Notes under the pieces: generated by a model
Told to the model about the DNA's origin: nothing
The model's database searches: none
Seen by the model: only the letters and a program-made list of their open reading frames with translations
Shown here: piece by piece, positions 34,601 through 46,539 of the stretch
How positions within the stretch are numbered: position 1 is the first letter of the stretch
Layout: every line of letters starts with the position of its first letter
Source: Allodiplogaster sudhausi
Lineage: Eukaryota > Nematoda > Chromadorea > Rhabditida > Diplogasteridae
Assembly: GCA_945643635.1 (NCBI GenBank)
Contig: CALZFC010000029.1
Coordinates: 1,620,001-1,684,000 of the forward strand
Reading direction: 5' to 3'
Length of the DNA: 64,000 nucleotides
Program-made: the position numbers and the translations under genes

Positions 34601-35145
34601 TTTGCCTGACACAAGGGCCATGTACAATAGTCAAGCAAATTTAAATATATTACCATTGAGATTTAGGAGCTCAAAAAGTATTAAGCGATTTGAAACTTTA
34701 GTTGTACTTGTATATATTTATGAAACTTTTACTTTTCTACAGATCAATCCGTAAGCGCGCATGTTCGTTACATTGGCACGAAAATCTTGGCTATGCTCAG
34801 AAATGAGCTCATCGCACACTACCGACTGGATAAAAAGAGCCAGAGTGATCAGGTGGACCCCGCGGCTCGAATAGGCGACATTGCCGCTTTCGTTGGCGCT
34901 GCACAGGTTCGACAGAGTAGTTTTTGCGCGAGAAAAAAAGGCAATAAAAAATATGAAATTGTTTTGAAATTTTTAAATTTTTCTGTAAAATAGTTTTTTT
35001 TTAAATTTTGTTTCATAAATTCATTTTAAAAGTGTTGACAAAGAAGATTTCTAACTTCTTTGCTCGCTCACAGGCCTCAGCTGCAGAATTGCTGGAAAAT
35101 GTGCGTTTGCCACTTCGACGGTGGGGCATATTTCGGAATGAATGA
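31698..35145 (+). CDS. Nuclear hormone receptor (C4 zinc finger, nematode supNHR type), about 13 exons
   Basis: A ligand-regulated transcription factor acting in the nucleus. The ATG at 31698 follows an acceptor-like TTATAG. The DNA-binding domain spans three exons: 31698-31831 (CRVCG, then SCRACAIFFR), 32084-32148 (RCVITNRTYKC, NDC) and 32405-32464 (SCNSCRLSKCLSAGM). These give all eight zinc-binding cysteines in the correct spacing, with a P-box typical of expanded nematode receptors. Splice phases join exactly. Ligand-binding-domain exons follow near 32616, 32753, 33098, 33364 (ARLLKEIYAATAGNLRSF), 33999 (SLLIRLGTVGGLVEGFARM), 34222, 34432 (NECMHRLRQLRLTDMELAAV), 34742 and 35074, ending RRWGIFRNE and a stop. 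Domain order and length suit a full receptor. One intron contains a minisatellite split by a MITE. AATAAA signals lie at about 35193-35205. Confidence 0.88.
33506..33690. repeat. Minisatellite, GAATATACTAAAATCTT(C/T)CAT unit
   Basis: About seven imperfect units of roughly 23-25 bp inside an NHR intron. One further unit (GAGTATACTAAATACT) lies just beyond the MITE, so the MITE split the array. Confidence 0.85.
33693..33945. mobile_element. MITE, family ACAGTGTGAATT, copy 3, in NHR intron
   Basis: TAAGACAGTGTGAATTAAAA at the left and the inverted TTTTAATTCACACTGTCTTA at the right, with TA at both borders. Confidence 0.88.
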
Positions 35146-35538
35146 AGCGATTTGTTTTTTTACTTGCAATAATGATTTGTAGAAATTGTTCATTAATAAA
35201 GAATAAAGCATTTTGGAAAATCGCGCAAATAACACTCAGAAATTAAAGAGAAGAAAAATATATGTGCAGTTATCATATTTCTGCTCTGTGAGCTGCCTTC
35301 CATATCTTATCTCGAAGTGGGCTAGGTCAGCACTGCAATTTCAACGCGATACAGTGTCAACAGCATTGTCAAAGCGAGGCCTTTTAAACATTTTATTATT
35401 ATGAATATTACAGCTATCAACATTTATTAGAATGAATATGTTGTACGATATGAATAAAGCTTCGCGCCTGCTTTAAAAAAGAATTATTTACATATACTCT
35501 TTTCACTCAAAAATTCTCTTTATTTTTGGAAGGGTCAA

Positions 35539-37436
35539 ATGACCACGAATTGTCGTCTTCTTTCTTGTGTGCTCTTCTTGCTTGCATCAGCTGACGCACT
35601 CTGCCGCTCCAATACAACGCATGCATGCATCCGGGTAAAAGTTCCAATTTCATTTTCTTTTCGTTTCATCTCCGAATTGAAAATTCCATGCACCCTGGAC
35701 ACCAAAATTCGAGCATAGTATTTGTGGAGGCTACAAACGAGTTTTAATGTTAATTTCTTTTCTCTCATGCAGCACGAATGAATGTATTGCCAAAAATATG
35801 TTAGTGAATTTTAAAACAGAAGTAGAAAGGAATTTCTTTGTCGCGCTTTCAGCTTAAGAACCTATGCGCGGATTCCGTAATTCCTTTGCTCAGAAGTATC
35901 GAGGACGATGGAGAATGGACGATTGACACTGAGCTCTTAGAGCAGGATGAGGTCATCATTTTATTTCAAATTTTTTAATGGTCACTATGCTTACATACAT
36001 GCATACATATATTGCATTTAACTGATGACCATGTGGCTGATTTTTGAAACCCTGCAATTTTGTGTGCTTGCCTCATTTATCAAGTAATATACGAGAACAG
36101 TCGACAAAAGTGCACGTGAACGTGATCAACGGCTGGCGCGGCGTCATCTGGCCACTCTTGATTGATGACGCGACGAACAACTGTGATGACGTGGCTCTTT
36201 TTTTACATTGAATTTTTGATTGATTTCAGTTCGGTCGCTTTTCCAATTGCACAAACAAAGAGATTTCAAAGCAGTTACTCTTCTAATATTAAAGAAGGTG
36301 TACAACATTTCGTTGATAATCATTAACAGCCGACATCTGGCGGATTCTGTGCGCGTCAGCATCACCAGCCAATGGGCGTCACGCATGCCACGCTCGAAAT
36401 TGGTGTCGACGGCCAACGTGTCCGTTTCAGTAATCTACATACGCATTCCGCCAAAATAGATATGTTTAGAAATGCTACCCAGATCGAAGCATTATAATGA
36501 TATAGCTTATGTCTCTGAATCAAGATCAGTAAACTATGAATTCCACCAAAATAAACATGTAAAACATATTTCCACTTCCAAGTAATCAAGACAAATGTAA
36601 TTCATTATCAGGACCACTATTCCGTTTCGCTTGCAAGAGGCTTTAACGTAGCCATGAGCGTCAGGCCACTACCGGGCACATATCATTTGATGAGTCAGTA
36701 CAGCAACAACAACAATAATAATGAATACAATATTGAAGAGCCATGTTGCTCGTTTTGTTTTCATATTTCGTGAATGTTTTTTATCGTGTTTCTCACTATC
36801 AGATGGAGCGGAGCGTGCTCACGAGGCCGCACGCTATTGTGGCGAGGCAGGCGGATGCGACGCGCGAGGCGCGTGTGACCTGCTCGCGCGCTGTCCGCGC
36901 GAATATCGAGTATCGCGCGCAGCAAAGGCGTGTCCTCCATTTAGTAGCCAAAATGTCTTGCCATTTATTTGACTTTACCTAATAACATTCGACATTTTAT
37001 TTATTTCTAAAAGTAAAGAAGAATAATCTTTTTAAAATATTTTCTTTAACACAAAATGCAATTTTGCACTCCTTATAGACAATTGGATGTGCACCCGGAT
37101 GGCAAGCTTGGCAGGAGGCGAGCAAGGTTAGCTATCAAATTAACAACAACACAAAAAATGCATTATAGAGCGGGTATGCTTGGGTTTGGGAAAAATAGCT
37201 ACTTTTGTTTTCGCAAATCCATAAAATTTTGACAAGAGATACGAAAAGTTGCATTGAAAATAAATTACATACATAAGTTAAATTTTCTTTAATTATCGAT
37301 CTGCTCTAAGCTTCAGGCGGCTTGTCGGATGGCTACGATTAGCTTGGCCGATCAGCACGCGCGCTTCTTCTGCATCGGCCACAAAACGCCCGACGGCAGC
37401 CACATCTGGCCAGCATACGCGATAACGTTTTGCTAA
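35539..37436 (+). CDS. Probable secreted, multi-exon protein of unknown function
   Basis: The first exon (35539-35634) starts MTTNCRLLSCVLFLLASADA, a good secretory signal peptide (short charged start, hydrophobic core, small residues at the likely cleavage site). Exon 35853-35951 (LKNLCADSVIPLLRSIEDDG) and exon 36101-36190 (VHVNVINGWRGVIWPLLIDD) join in phase. Further likely exons begin at 36330, 36612, 36804, 37079 (TIGCAPGWQAWQEASK) and 37317, the last ending WPAYAITFC and a stop at 37436. Cysteines recur, fitting an extracellular protein. Middle-exon frames are uncertain and no known domain is recognised. Confidence 0.5.
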
Positions 37437-38560
37437 TACATTTGCTTCTTACTAATTAAAATAATTAATTACTCTTTGCTAATTAAAGAAGTCCAAAACG
37501 CATGCTTGAATTCGCGAAATTTTTGCCTTTATGAGATAGGCAAAAATTCACGCGAGAAGTCTACTCACATAAATGTAAAATAGTCAAGAAATTCAAATAT
37601 ATTACGGTTGAGTTTCGCTCTCCGTTAACTGTAATCACTATTATCGCCTTCGTTAATCGTTTTCTCTCCAGCGTTCATTTTGTTCCATATTCGCCGCTAA
37701 CAAATAAATAAAATGGAAGCAGCTTTCTCTACGACATATAGCCTCAAGAACACTATCCACTATTTTCCTGAAATTTTCCTCGCAGAAAGGGCAAAGTTTT
37801 TTTCAATCATGTCTGTACATGGAAAATGTATTCCAATTCGAATATTAAAATTCGTTGATCCTAATTTGCATGTTGGAATGGAATATCTCACCTGTCGGCT
37901 GCCTTTTTACATTTATTCTTTTTCTCTTTTAATATTTCGAGAAATATGAGCCGAAATGGTCTAAGCAAAGGCACAGATGTTTAGTTGTTCATTGCCAATG
38001 TTCATACATAATGTCTTCCGAATTTTTTACTAGGAAGAGCTATCCGTTATCATATGCCGTTGAGATGATAATTACATGCTCAAGTAGTTGGAAACGTCAA
38101 AAATGTTTGCCATCTTCTGACTCAAGCACCGCTATTATTTCCAGTCTGCATTCTCAAATGTATGGTTTAAAAACCAACGAAAGGACATGTAAGAAAGAGA
38201 GTATTGCAATGCGCATAAAAGTCTCTTGCGACACTTTCGCATAATTGTAGTTGTCGCCTAAAAAGTCATTGAAGGAAAAGGTTACATCGCATGTTGATAT
38301 TAACAGATTGACTCCTTGAGATGTAGCCTTCAGAGGCGTCACGCACTTTGAATTCATGAATGCGTCAGTAAATTCGTAACGCTGTGACAGGTGGTTAGCC
38401 GTACTTCCTCCTACTGGCGGCTACAACCATATCGGATCCCTCCCACCTTCATTAATGCCTTGACCTTTAAACCCCTTGAGTCTCTGCATTCTAGGCAAAA
38501 TGATTCGATTCATATGTATTAGTGATTAAATGCCGATATCCACTAATGTTGGATTCCAAC
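37437..38560. other. Intergenic, no gene seen
   Basis: Only short frames without domain character. No repeat found. Confidence 0.4.
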
Positions 38561-38604
38561 GGAATCCTTGTAATCTCGGAGATTTGCCTCGGCGTCCTCC
38601 TTCA

Positions 38605-38703
38605 CGTTCGCGCGTCTTGGCGCTGAATACGCTACTCTTCTATTGCGTCTTTACGGCGACACCGAAATCTCAGCGACTCAACGGCTACCAGATCTACTAT
38701 CAG
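38605..38703 (+). pseudogene. Orphan first-TM exon of a chemoreceptor-like GPCR
   Basis: Reads LALNTLLFYCVFTATPKSQR then LNGYQIYYQ and ends at a GT donor-like site. It is closely similar to the TM1 exon of the GPCR at 59.6 kb (LSLNVLLFYCVHTATPPSQR). No further GPCR exons follow, so this is an isolated duplicated exon. Confidence 0.7.
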
Positions 38704-38985
38704 GTCGAGAGTAGTGACGCAATTACACCTGAATTGATGTGCATAACCCTGTTCCCTTCATTATTTAAATGTTGATCGATAGCTCACAAAATAATTTTCT
38801 CTATTAATGATTTCTACGAAGAAAAATATGTACCCTCCGCCGTTATTCCTATTAACAAATACATAGCTTTACCATTTCACTAATATATGATGCCTAGTAA
38901 TTGAGAATGAAGAGAATTTAACTCAATTCATTTGAAAATAAGTGATAGAGCAATTTAAAAGAGTTGAGTAATTTTTTTTGTGAAT

Positions 38986-39456
38986 AACGGATTTTCTCTA
39001 TTAGTACCCCCCCCCCAGAGCAATTTAAAAGAGTTGAGTAATTTTTTTTGTGAATAACGGATTTTCTCTATTAGTACCCCCCCCCTTTGTTAGAACCCCC
39101 CCCCCCCTCTAATAGTGCATTCCTTGAAAATTTCATTTTAAAATAGTACCATTCACTCTAGTTGAACACCCCTCCAATAGTGCCCCCACCCAGAGGTGTA
39201 AACGGGCCCAAAAATTTTGGGCCGGCCCGTCGGGCCCAAGGTCTCGGCCAGCCCGGCCCGATCCATTTCCGGACCCTAGAATTTTGGGCCCCTCCCGTGG
39301 GCCCGTTTGAGCCCGATTTTCAAAAAACTTCTTTTAGGGTATCACAGTAAAAATAGTACAACACTCTCTAATTGAACGATACCTCTAATAGTACCCCTCC
39401 CTCGCAAGGGTATTGAAAAATAGTACCCCGGAGTACAAATAGTGGAAAATACGGTG
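38986..39456. mobile_element. Larger relative of the TACCGTATTTTC MITE, with nested repeats
   Basis: The left end AACGGATTTTCTCTATTAGTA occurs twice because a ~60-bp segment (38957-39016) is tandemly duplicated. The right end reads GTGGAAAATACGGT. C-rich mononucleotide runs lie inside. A GGGCCC-rich segment (39197-39325; GGGCCGGCCCGTCGGGCCC) appears to be a separate insertion flanked by related C-rich unit pieces. Confidence 0.6.
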
Positions 39457-39520
39457 TGTATTTTACATTACATTCATATCTTGCACCGAGTCAGAACGAG
39501 GGGTCACATGATTGTTATGT

Positions 39521-39973
39521 TCAGGCACCCAGCATATGTAACGAGGTCTGTATCCATTGAACACTGTGAAAATGAATCCCAAGTTGATTTTCCTTTTCAT
39601 GTTCCCCTCTTACTCTCTCACTCTCAACGCAACCGCGCTGGCCTCTGACAATGAGAGAGCGCACATCCAAATGCCCAGTTTTTGAAGAAAAAAATCCTAT
39701 TATTTTTCCTTGCAAAGGTAAATAACTTAAGTTACAATGCATTGTATCGATGTTAAAAGAAGGCGGGACGATATCCCGAAGGAATTCATATGGTTGATCG
39801 GGAGCGTTTCCAGCTATATTTTTCATTAATTTTTTGTGATTTCGAAATTGCATGTTAAAGGAAGTCTCCGGCGAATCGTTGGCCAAACAATTCAAAATAG
39901 GCATTTGACCTAAGAAGTGCCATGGCGGAACAACCTTTATCTGCCAGAGGCTGCAGAGTGACAATTTATACAC
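39521..39973 (-). other. 150-codon open frame, unidentified
   Basis: Open on the minus strand with fairly protein-like composition in its first two-thirds (for example PWHFLGQMPILNCLANDSPE). No domain or splice support was found. It could be a decayed exon or chance. Confidence 0.2.
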
Positions 39974-40325
39974 AGATTGAACTGACTATCTATTCAATAC
40001 AAATTGTAATTTGAGATTCCTAGTGCAGAAGAAATACTGAATTAATTTTTTAATTGCCAATGTAAAAAGGATTTTCGGAATCTCGTCATGCAGATAAATG
40101 AATCACTCTAATAAAATCGTCAGCTTTGACTAGAGACAAACTATTAGTGGTACGTGAAATCGTTTCAAACGTTTCACATAAAACAGCAGGAGAAACAATA
40201 AAAAAAAGTCGGTGTTCATAGATAAATAAATGTGTTGAATGTTGCACACTTGAGCTCATCAAATAATGTGAGTCATTTTTCGTACTCGGTGGTTCCATAC
40301 TCAGAACGACGGGGTTGGGCGTTTT

Positions 40326-42790
40326 TTATAAATTCGGATTTTTTGAACTGCTTGAACCATTCGGTTCAGACGCGTCTGCTGCTACACTCGAGAAGGCTGT
40401 CTGAGTACTATCTCTGGGTGACTCTGCATCGGTTTGGGCGAAGAGGGAGGTTGCTATCATTGTGGTGGTGACCTCTGTCGTGAGATTTGTAGTGCTGACT
40501 ATTGTCGTGAGCTTTGTGGTGCTGGCCTCTGTTGTGAGCATCGAGGTCGTGGTCATGTTACGGCAGTAGCAGTACGGCCGGAGCTCGTTGTCGCTGATGC
40601 AATCAGCCGTCCTTCCGTACTCGTTAAGCCGAATGAAGGACCGCGTACTGCTGTCGAATTCGCCGTCTTCAGTCAACCGCATGAACGTCTATAAAAAAAT
40701 CAACTTGATCTAATTTTCTCTCAGTTCGCGTTTTCTCAACACTCTGTAATGGGAAAGAGCTCCCTCCAACCTTATAAGAACCTCCGCTTGGAAATACATC
40801 AAACATGAGTTCGTGAAGGCCCTCCGTGCCATTGATCGAACTGATCCACGCAACCTAAAAAAATATAGTCATCTTTTTTATCATTTTATTGTTGCTAACG
40901 GAACCTCAACGAATTTCGTCAGTAAATCACAAACATGGTTAAGGTGGAACGCGACGCAGTGCGATGTTAGGCCTGCTTTTTGAATCAAAGAGTTCAGCGC
41001 GACTACCGCAGTTATTCCGGCTTTTTGCGTGACTTCTTCATCTCTGCAGAGCAAAATCATTTCTAGTGCAATGAAATTTTGAAAAAATAATAGTCGAAAA
41101 TTGCTTTAAGGAAAAGAAAACGGCGCACTCGATCATGGTGCGGTTGATCTCGCAGAGGCAGTATTCGGGGGGAATGGGCAGAGTGCGGCAGTTGCGTTGG
41201 TCGGTATGAAGCGGCCGGAGGAGTGAGCCGCCGCGGTCGCCGGGCTCCTGATACGTGCGCATCCATTCAGTGAAGTTAGAGGTCGGCGCGTGCTGAAATA
41301 GAATAATTCTCAAAAAAACATAAGAAACATATAACAAGAATAAAATAAACAGTTCCGTTCTAATTTGTTAAAAGAATATTTCGTACAACCCATGTCTTCA
41401 ATTTTCAAAATAAATCCTCTTTTCAAACCGATTAGAAAGATGCTCATCATACCCTGACAATGTCTACAAAAGTCGCGTAGGTGTCGAAATGCGTCACGAG
41501 TTGGCCAGCATTGCGACGCATGTTTCGCATCATGTCAGAATTTGAGCGCAGAGCCCTGAGATAAAGAGTCATTAGAAAAACACATATTAGAAATTGATCC
41601 GAAGACGTTACGAAAGACTTGATAAATGACCCACTTTGGCGGCGCAATCCAGAGCATCGGATTGTTGACTTCAAAAGGGTATGGATTCTGGAAAATTGAC
41701 TCGAATTTTGAATACTTATTCATATATACGTGTTTAATCGGTCTTTCCCTTGTATTAATTTTCAAGTGTAGTATGCTCTAACCGAAGCCATGCGAAGACC
41801 ATGATCGCCCATAAAGAAGATGAAGGAGTTATCAAGCTAAAAACAAATGGTGGAATACAACATAATGTTGCATAGCGGTGATGGCCATCAGTCATAAATG
41901 AAATAAAAGCGACAATACAGGCAATAATCATAGAAGGCGTTTGCCACGAGCTTACTTGATCGTGGTTGCGCTCGAAGAAGTCATGAAGATGAGTGTCGGC
42001 GTGGAAGACGTTATTCGCACGGTCGTGCCCGAGGCAGCTGGCCCAGGTCAGGCTTGCCAGAGGCGTGTCTAAATATTCACTTGTTGTAGTAATTTCTCTA
42101 AATTTGTAAAGTCCATGATGTGTTATAGTTCTTACTTACGCAAATTTAATCAAAACAACAAAAAATTGGTTTAAAAAATGCTGAAAAAGACAAAGCACTT
42201 ACCGGGATAGGCTCGGATGAACTTCTCCAGGTATTCGAGCAGATACATGTGTTCCTCGAGGCAGTGGGCACTCGACATTTGCTTCTGCGGAAACGACTCG
42301 TAGCGATTTTGGAATTGACTACAAGTTGACGAATTAGCGTGTCGAAGAAAAATAAATGAATAAAGAGCATCGATGTATTGAAAATCTAAAATATTAGAAG
42401 CTAACCGCATGTAGTGAGTAGTCGGTTTCTTGATGAAGCCGCAGCAGCCGGGCCAATTGAAGACGCCGCTTGCCCAGTCCTCGGCCATCATCGTCTTGTA
42501 GGAAACCTCAAATACGAAGAAGCACGCTTCTGAAAAAAATGAGCTTGGATAGCCAGCTTGAGACTACTGAAGGGCACCAGGAAATCAAAATATGACATCA
42601 TGGTGAAAATCGCTAGACACAATCGCAAAGAGCCAATATTCGAGCTTTTCAAACCTCTTCGAACTGCTGCAGGATGAAGGAGTCGTTGTCGTGGCAGCTT
42701 CCGCAGAAGTCCGCGCGCGAGAAGTCCGGCTCAATGCGGCTGCCGCCGAAAATGTGACGGTCGACTGGAGTCAGCATCTTGTCTATACAT
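40326..42790 (-). CDS. DUF229 family protein (alkaline-phosphatase/sulfatase-like fold), C-terminal part
   Basis: DUF229 proteins are nematode-expanded, usually membrane-anchored and of unknown activity, and resemble the sulfatase/phosphatase superfamily. Exons, right to left: 42785-42655 (ADFCGSCHDNDSFILQQFEE), 42533-42407 (KTMMAEDWASGVFNWPGCCG), 42322-42205 (HCLEEHMYLLEYLEKFIRAY), 42065-41957, 41838-41785 (FIFFMGDHGLR, the metal-site DHG), 41688 onward, 41560-41452 (NAGQLVTHFDTYATFVDI), 41293-41122 (RGGSLLRPLHTDQRNCRTL), 41045-40925, 40855-40765 and 40688-40326 (SFIRLNEYGRTADCI, CYCRN, then a Thr-rich tail). The GF...PT.HY.R, DHG and SL..P...R.C hallmarks are all there. The N-terminal half, including the anchor and the first metal-site motif, is absent upstream. 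Confidence 0.82.
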
Positions 42791-42898
42791 TGAGCGTTCG
42801 TCTTTCCATAAGAATCACTACCTCATTTCTGCTTATAATAAGAAGTAGATTAAAAAAGTAGGCTAAGAAGAAGACGAAGAAGCAAACAGACTGAAAAG

Positions 42899-43587
42899 GA
42901 TTCATCGAGTGGGCCGAACTGCTCGCGCCGGTCGGGCTGGCCGTTCCATTTCATTGGTTGGAGAAGGCGACCTCAAGGTTCTCAAGCAGATTATCGCATC
43001 GAACTCAGATCGCATTCTCAAGCAACGACTTGTCGCTCCAGGCCAGTTTTACTTACAATCGTCGTTATCTAAACAATTTAATTTCAGCTTTATTCTATCT
43101 AATGCTTACTTTAATTTTGTTATTGTAACTGCAATGCACTACAATTTAACCAGTACGTGGTCAACACATGTTTGAATAGATCTTCCTCACTTTATATTTC
43201 TGTTTTCTTCTTTCTTTTCAAATTTACATATTTCTTCAGAAGTGGTGGAAGCGTATCGAGAGAGAATCTCGTCTCTTGAAGAGTCAATAACAAGAATCGA
43301 TGAAGAAGAGAAGATGGAAAGAGTCATGAGGGCCGTGGAGCAGGAGACTAAAGTGGCGGAGGCGAAGTTAAACGGAGAGAAAGGCGAGAGGGACGGACGT
43401 GTTTGGTTCAAGGCTACCTCTCTAGGTTCGCTATTTATTCCCGTTGCCTTTTTTCTTGTATGTTTTCTTCTTTTCCCTTTTTATTTATTTTCTTTTCCTT
43501 TTTGTTTTCCTTCATCTTCCTCTTAATTTTTTTCTTTCATTTTTGTTTTTCCTTTTTTCCTTTTCTTTTAACTCCTCTCTCGCTCTC

Positions 43588-43626
<39 letters not shown>

Positions 43627-44275
43627 GTACGTACTATAGTTACCACTTTCTGCTACAGATAAGCTGAAGAAGCGGGAAGAAAAGCAACGATTGCGGCAAA
43701 TGGAGAAAAAGGAAACGGCGAAACCCGCATCGGTTAATTCTCTTCATTAGAAATTAAATGTATATTATTGATTTTTCAGCTTACCTTCCCAAGCTGCCGT
43801 TTGAGTATTAGATTAGCTGATGTGTTTTAATTGTTTTAATTCAAGATCCATCAATGTTTATTTATGTCATACTCTTTTTGTTACCGTATTATTTGTATTT
43901 AAGGCGGAAGATGTGAAAATGATGCGACTTGCGTGGTTCCAAGCGAGAGCTGCGAAGCGGTCGCGGCGCGGTCAACGAATGCGAGCCGTGGTGGAGGAGT
44001 CGGACAGGCAGGGCACGGGAAAGACAAAGAAGAAGAACGCTTCCTCATTCACTTCCGCCCTCACTTCCGTCGGCCGCAAGGGGCTGAAGCGGGCTCGCCA
44101 CGGATTAGCGCTTCCTGCTTCCTTTCTGTCTTATTCAATACATATTGTCACTTTCAAAAATCTTTTTGTTTAAATTTATTTTTGTGAAAAAAACACTGGC
44201 AGTGTTTTCAAACCTGATGATGCTGAATTCCGTTCTGCTAAGATTGCGCACGGAAAAAGAAAGAAGACACGATAA
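42899..44275 (+). pseudogene. DDX27/Drs1-type DEAD-box RNA helicase, C-terminal fragment
   Basis: DDX27 proteins act in the nucleolus in large ribosomal subunit rRNA processing. The fragment begins in helicase motif VI (IHRVGRTARAGRAGRS, SLVGEGDLKVLKQI). The C-terminal region follows in exon 43240-43425 (RERISSLEESITRIDEEEKM; RVWFKA), exon 43659-43732 (KLKKREEKQRLRQMEKKE), exon 43904 to about 44104 (SSFTSALTSVGRKGLKR) and exon 44203-44275 (AEFRSAKIAHGKRKKTR, stop). The order matches the tail of human DDX27. The first intron seems to use a GC donor (CCAG|GCCAGT) at 43042. Motifs Q through V are missing: upstream lies the opposite-strand DUF229 gene. It is therefore a 5'-truncated gene, although its frames are undamaged. 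Confidence 0.82.
43577..43623. repeat. (TC)n tract in DDX27-fragment intron
   Basis: About 40 bp of CT dinucleotide just upstream of the third exon's acceptor. Confidence 0.85.
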
Positions 44276-45380
44276 GCCGAAATGCTGCAGATGCTGGAAA
44301 GATGTTACTATTTCTGTTGCTTTGTTGAGATTGTTAACTTTGTTTTACGGTGCACTGATAAATCTCATGAGGAAATCAGTTGCTTTAAGAAAAGTGAAAA
44401 TACAAATAAGTGGCTTCTACGCCTGAAGAGGCAATTATGAACTGTACTTTACAATTCCATGACGTACGCCAGGATTTGGGTTTATTAATGGCAGCTGAAG
44501 GGTTTTTGTTGCTTTTAAAAGACGACGAGGATTGTTGCCGAGATTGGCAAAGGAATGAAGAAAAACGAGAGAGGCAGACAGCCAGAAGGGTGGTGAGAGA
44601 GTAAATAAGATGAGAGAGTGGCAGAGAATGCGCGAGGCAGTGCTGGGGAGGGCGGAGCGTCATGCCATCAGCAAGTGCATCAGCTGACATTCTCTGCCCT
44701 CGCCTACTCTCTGCTTTTCTCTCTCTAACCTTCTCTCCCATCTTTATCTCTGCTTCTCTCTCCAACCTTCTCTCCCCCTCTTTATCTCTGATGCTCTCTC
44801 CGTCTCTTCTCTCCCCTGCGATCATCGAGTCAAAGGTTTCTCTGTAGTTGTGACATCGAATGCGCACTGTCTGTCTCGACCATGTGACCTGCCATCTCTG
44901 AAAAGCTAACCAGTCGGGTGTCGTCTCTCTTTCTTCGACAATTCTGCCTCTCTCTCTCTCTCTTTCTCTCTCTTCTCTCTCTCTCTCTCTCTGTCGCTTC
45001 CTCTCTCTCTCTGTCGCTTCCTCTCTCTCTCCTCTCTCTCTCTCTCTCCCTCTCTCACTCTCTCTCACTCTCTCTCTACCTTTGTCCCTCTCTAATTGTC
45101 TGGTGCACCCTTTTTGCTCGCTAACTGCCATTTCTAAGCGTGATAATGCCAAACTTACGAACTGCCAAGTCTTTCTTTGTGTGTTCACTTTTACTCGTTT
45201 TCTGTCTGTAATAGAGCGTCTTCTCATCTCTGTTCTTCTTTCTCTCGTTCTCTCTCATATTTTCTCTATATCTTTGTCAATCGTTCTTCCCCTCGCTTCC
45301 TTCTCCCTGTGCTTCTTCCCCTCTCAGTTTATGACTGATTTTGCTAGTCGTAATCGCCACAACCTTATAGGGTGGCGGCA
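44276..45380. repeat. Spacer dominated by (TC)n microsatellites
   Basis: CT dinucleotide and CTCTCTGT-type tracts fill about 44698-44800 and 44945-45085. The 280-codon minus-strand frame here is pure Arg/Glu/Ser low complexity from these repeats and is not a gene. Confidence 0.75.
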
Positions 45381-45384
45381 ATGG

Positions 45385-45457
45385 AGCGCCGCCGCTTGTC
45401 CGAGTCGTCGACAAATTCGTGGTCTATAGTTGAGGTCAGCTTCTAATTTTACCGTCA

Positions 45458-45495
<38 letters not shown>

Positions 45496-46500
45496 CCCTG
45501 ACTCCTCCTATACGTGTTGCTTTAGGAAAAATTTATACCACCAGAGCAGTTGCCTTCAGAATACTTTTAACAGTCTTTCGAAGTTTTTGATTTCTTTTCT
45601 CAAAGAACATATAATGTCTATTAGTTGTTCTGAGCGTTTTGGGGTTACCGCACACTTCTTGTTAATCTTAAAAGCGTCATAGTATGTATGTACAGATGCC
45701 ACGAAGAGCGAAAGGGAGAGAGAGAGAGTGAGAGAGAGAGAAGCGATAAAGAGGGAGACGGGGGGGGGGAGAGAGAGTGAGAGAGGGCGAGAGAAAAAAG
45801 GGACTAAATGTGAGGGCATGAGAGCGAAGGAAATAGGAACGCAGTAAGTGCCACTTTTCATGAGCTTCACTGCTCGAAACTCTTGAAGTTGCTATGTCTG
45901 CAGAGAAGAAGCGAAGACAGCGGGCAGCATCTCAGCCAAGATTACGAGCTCGACTTTGATGTCAATGAGATCAGCGGAGAAGAAGAGGAGGAGGAGATTG
46001 TAGAAGGAAATGAGAGTGAAGGAGAAGGAGAAAGTGAGAGAGAGGGAGAGGAAGAGAGTGAGGCAGAGAGTGAGGCAGAGAGTGAGCGAGAGGGAGAGCT
46101 GACTGAGGGTGATGATGAAAAAGACGGAGAAGACCAGCAGGATGAAGAGGAGCAAGACGAAGGAACTGATCAAGAAGATGGAGAAGGCGACGATGGCTCT
46201 GATGACATGGAGCTTGTGGACTTGGAGAAGGAGGAAGGACAGGCTGAAGATTCTTCCCTCCATGCTATCCAGTTCTCAGGTTAATTTCACTGCCATTTTC
46301 ACTTTTTTGCTGTGAATATGTGTTCAATTTATTTTTGATTTTGTTCTCTCACCATCATTGATACGAAATAGGAACCTTGAGAAGATTCAACTGTTCTTGC
46401 AAATAATGGTGCATTAATCATGACAATTATTTGAGTACACACACTATGAATGCGAAAGCGAAAGAGCACGTGAGCAAGAGAGAGGGAGAGAATGCGAGAT

Positions 46501-46539
<39 letters not shown>

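Noticed and set aside
44385..45227. 280-codon minus-strand open frame
   Set aside because: Almost entirely Arg/Glu/Ser repeats from reading through (TC)n/(GA)n arrays; no domain or splice support.
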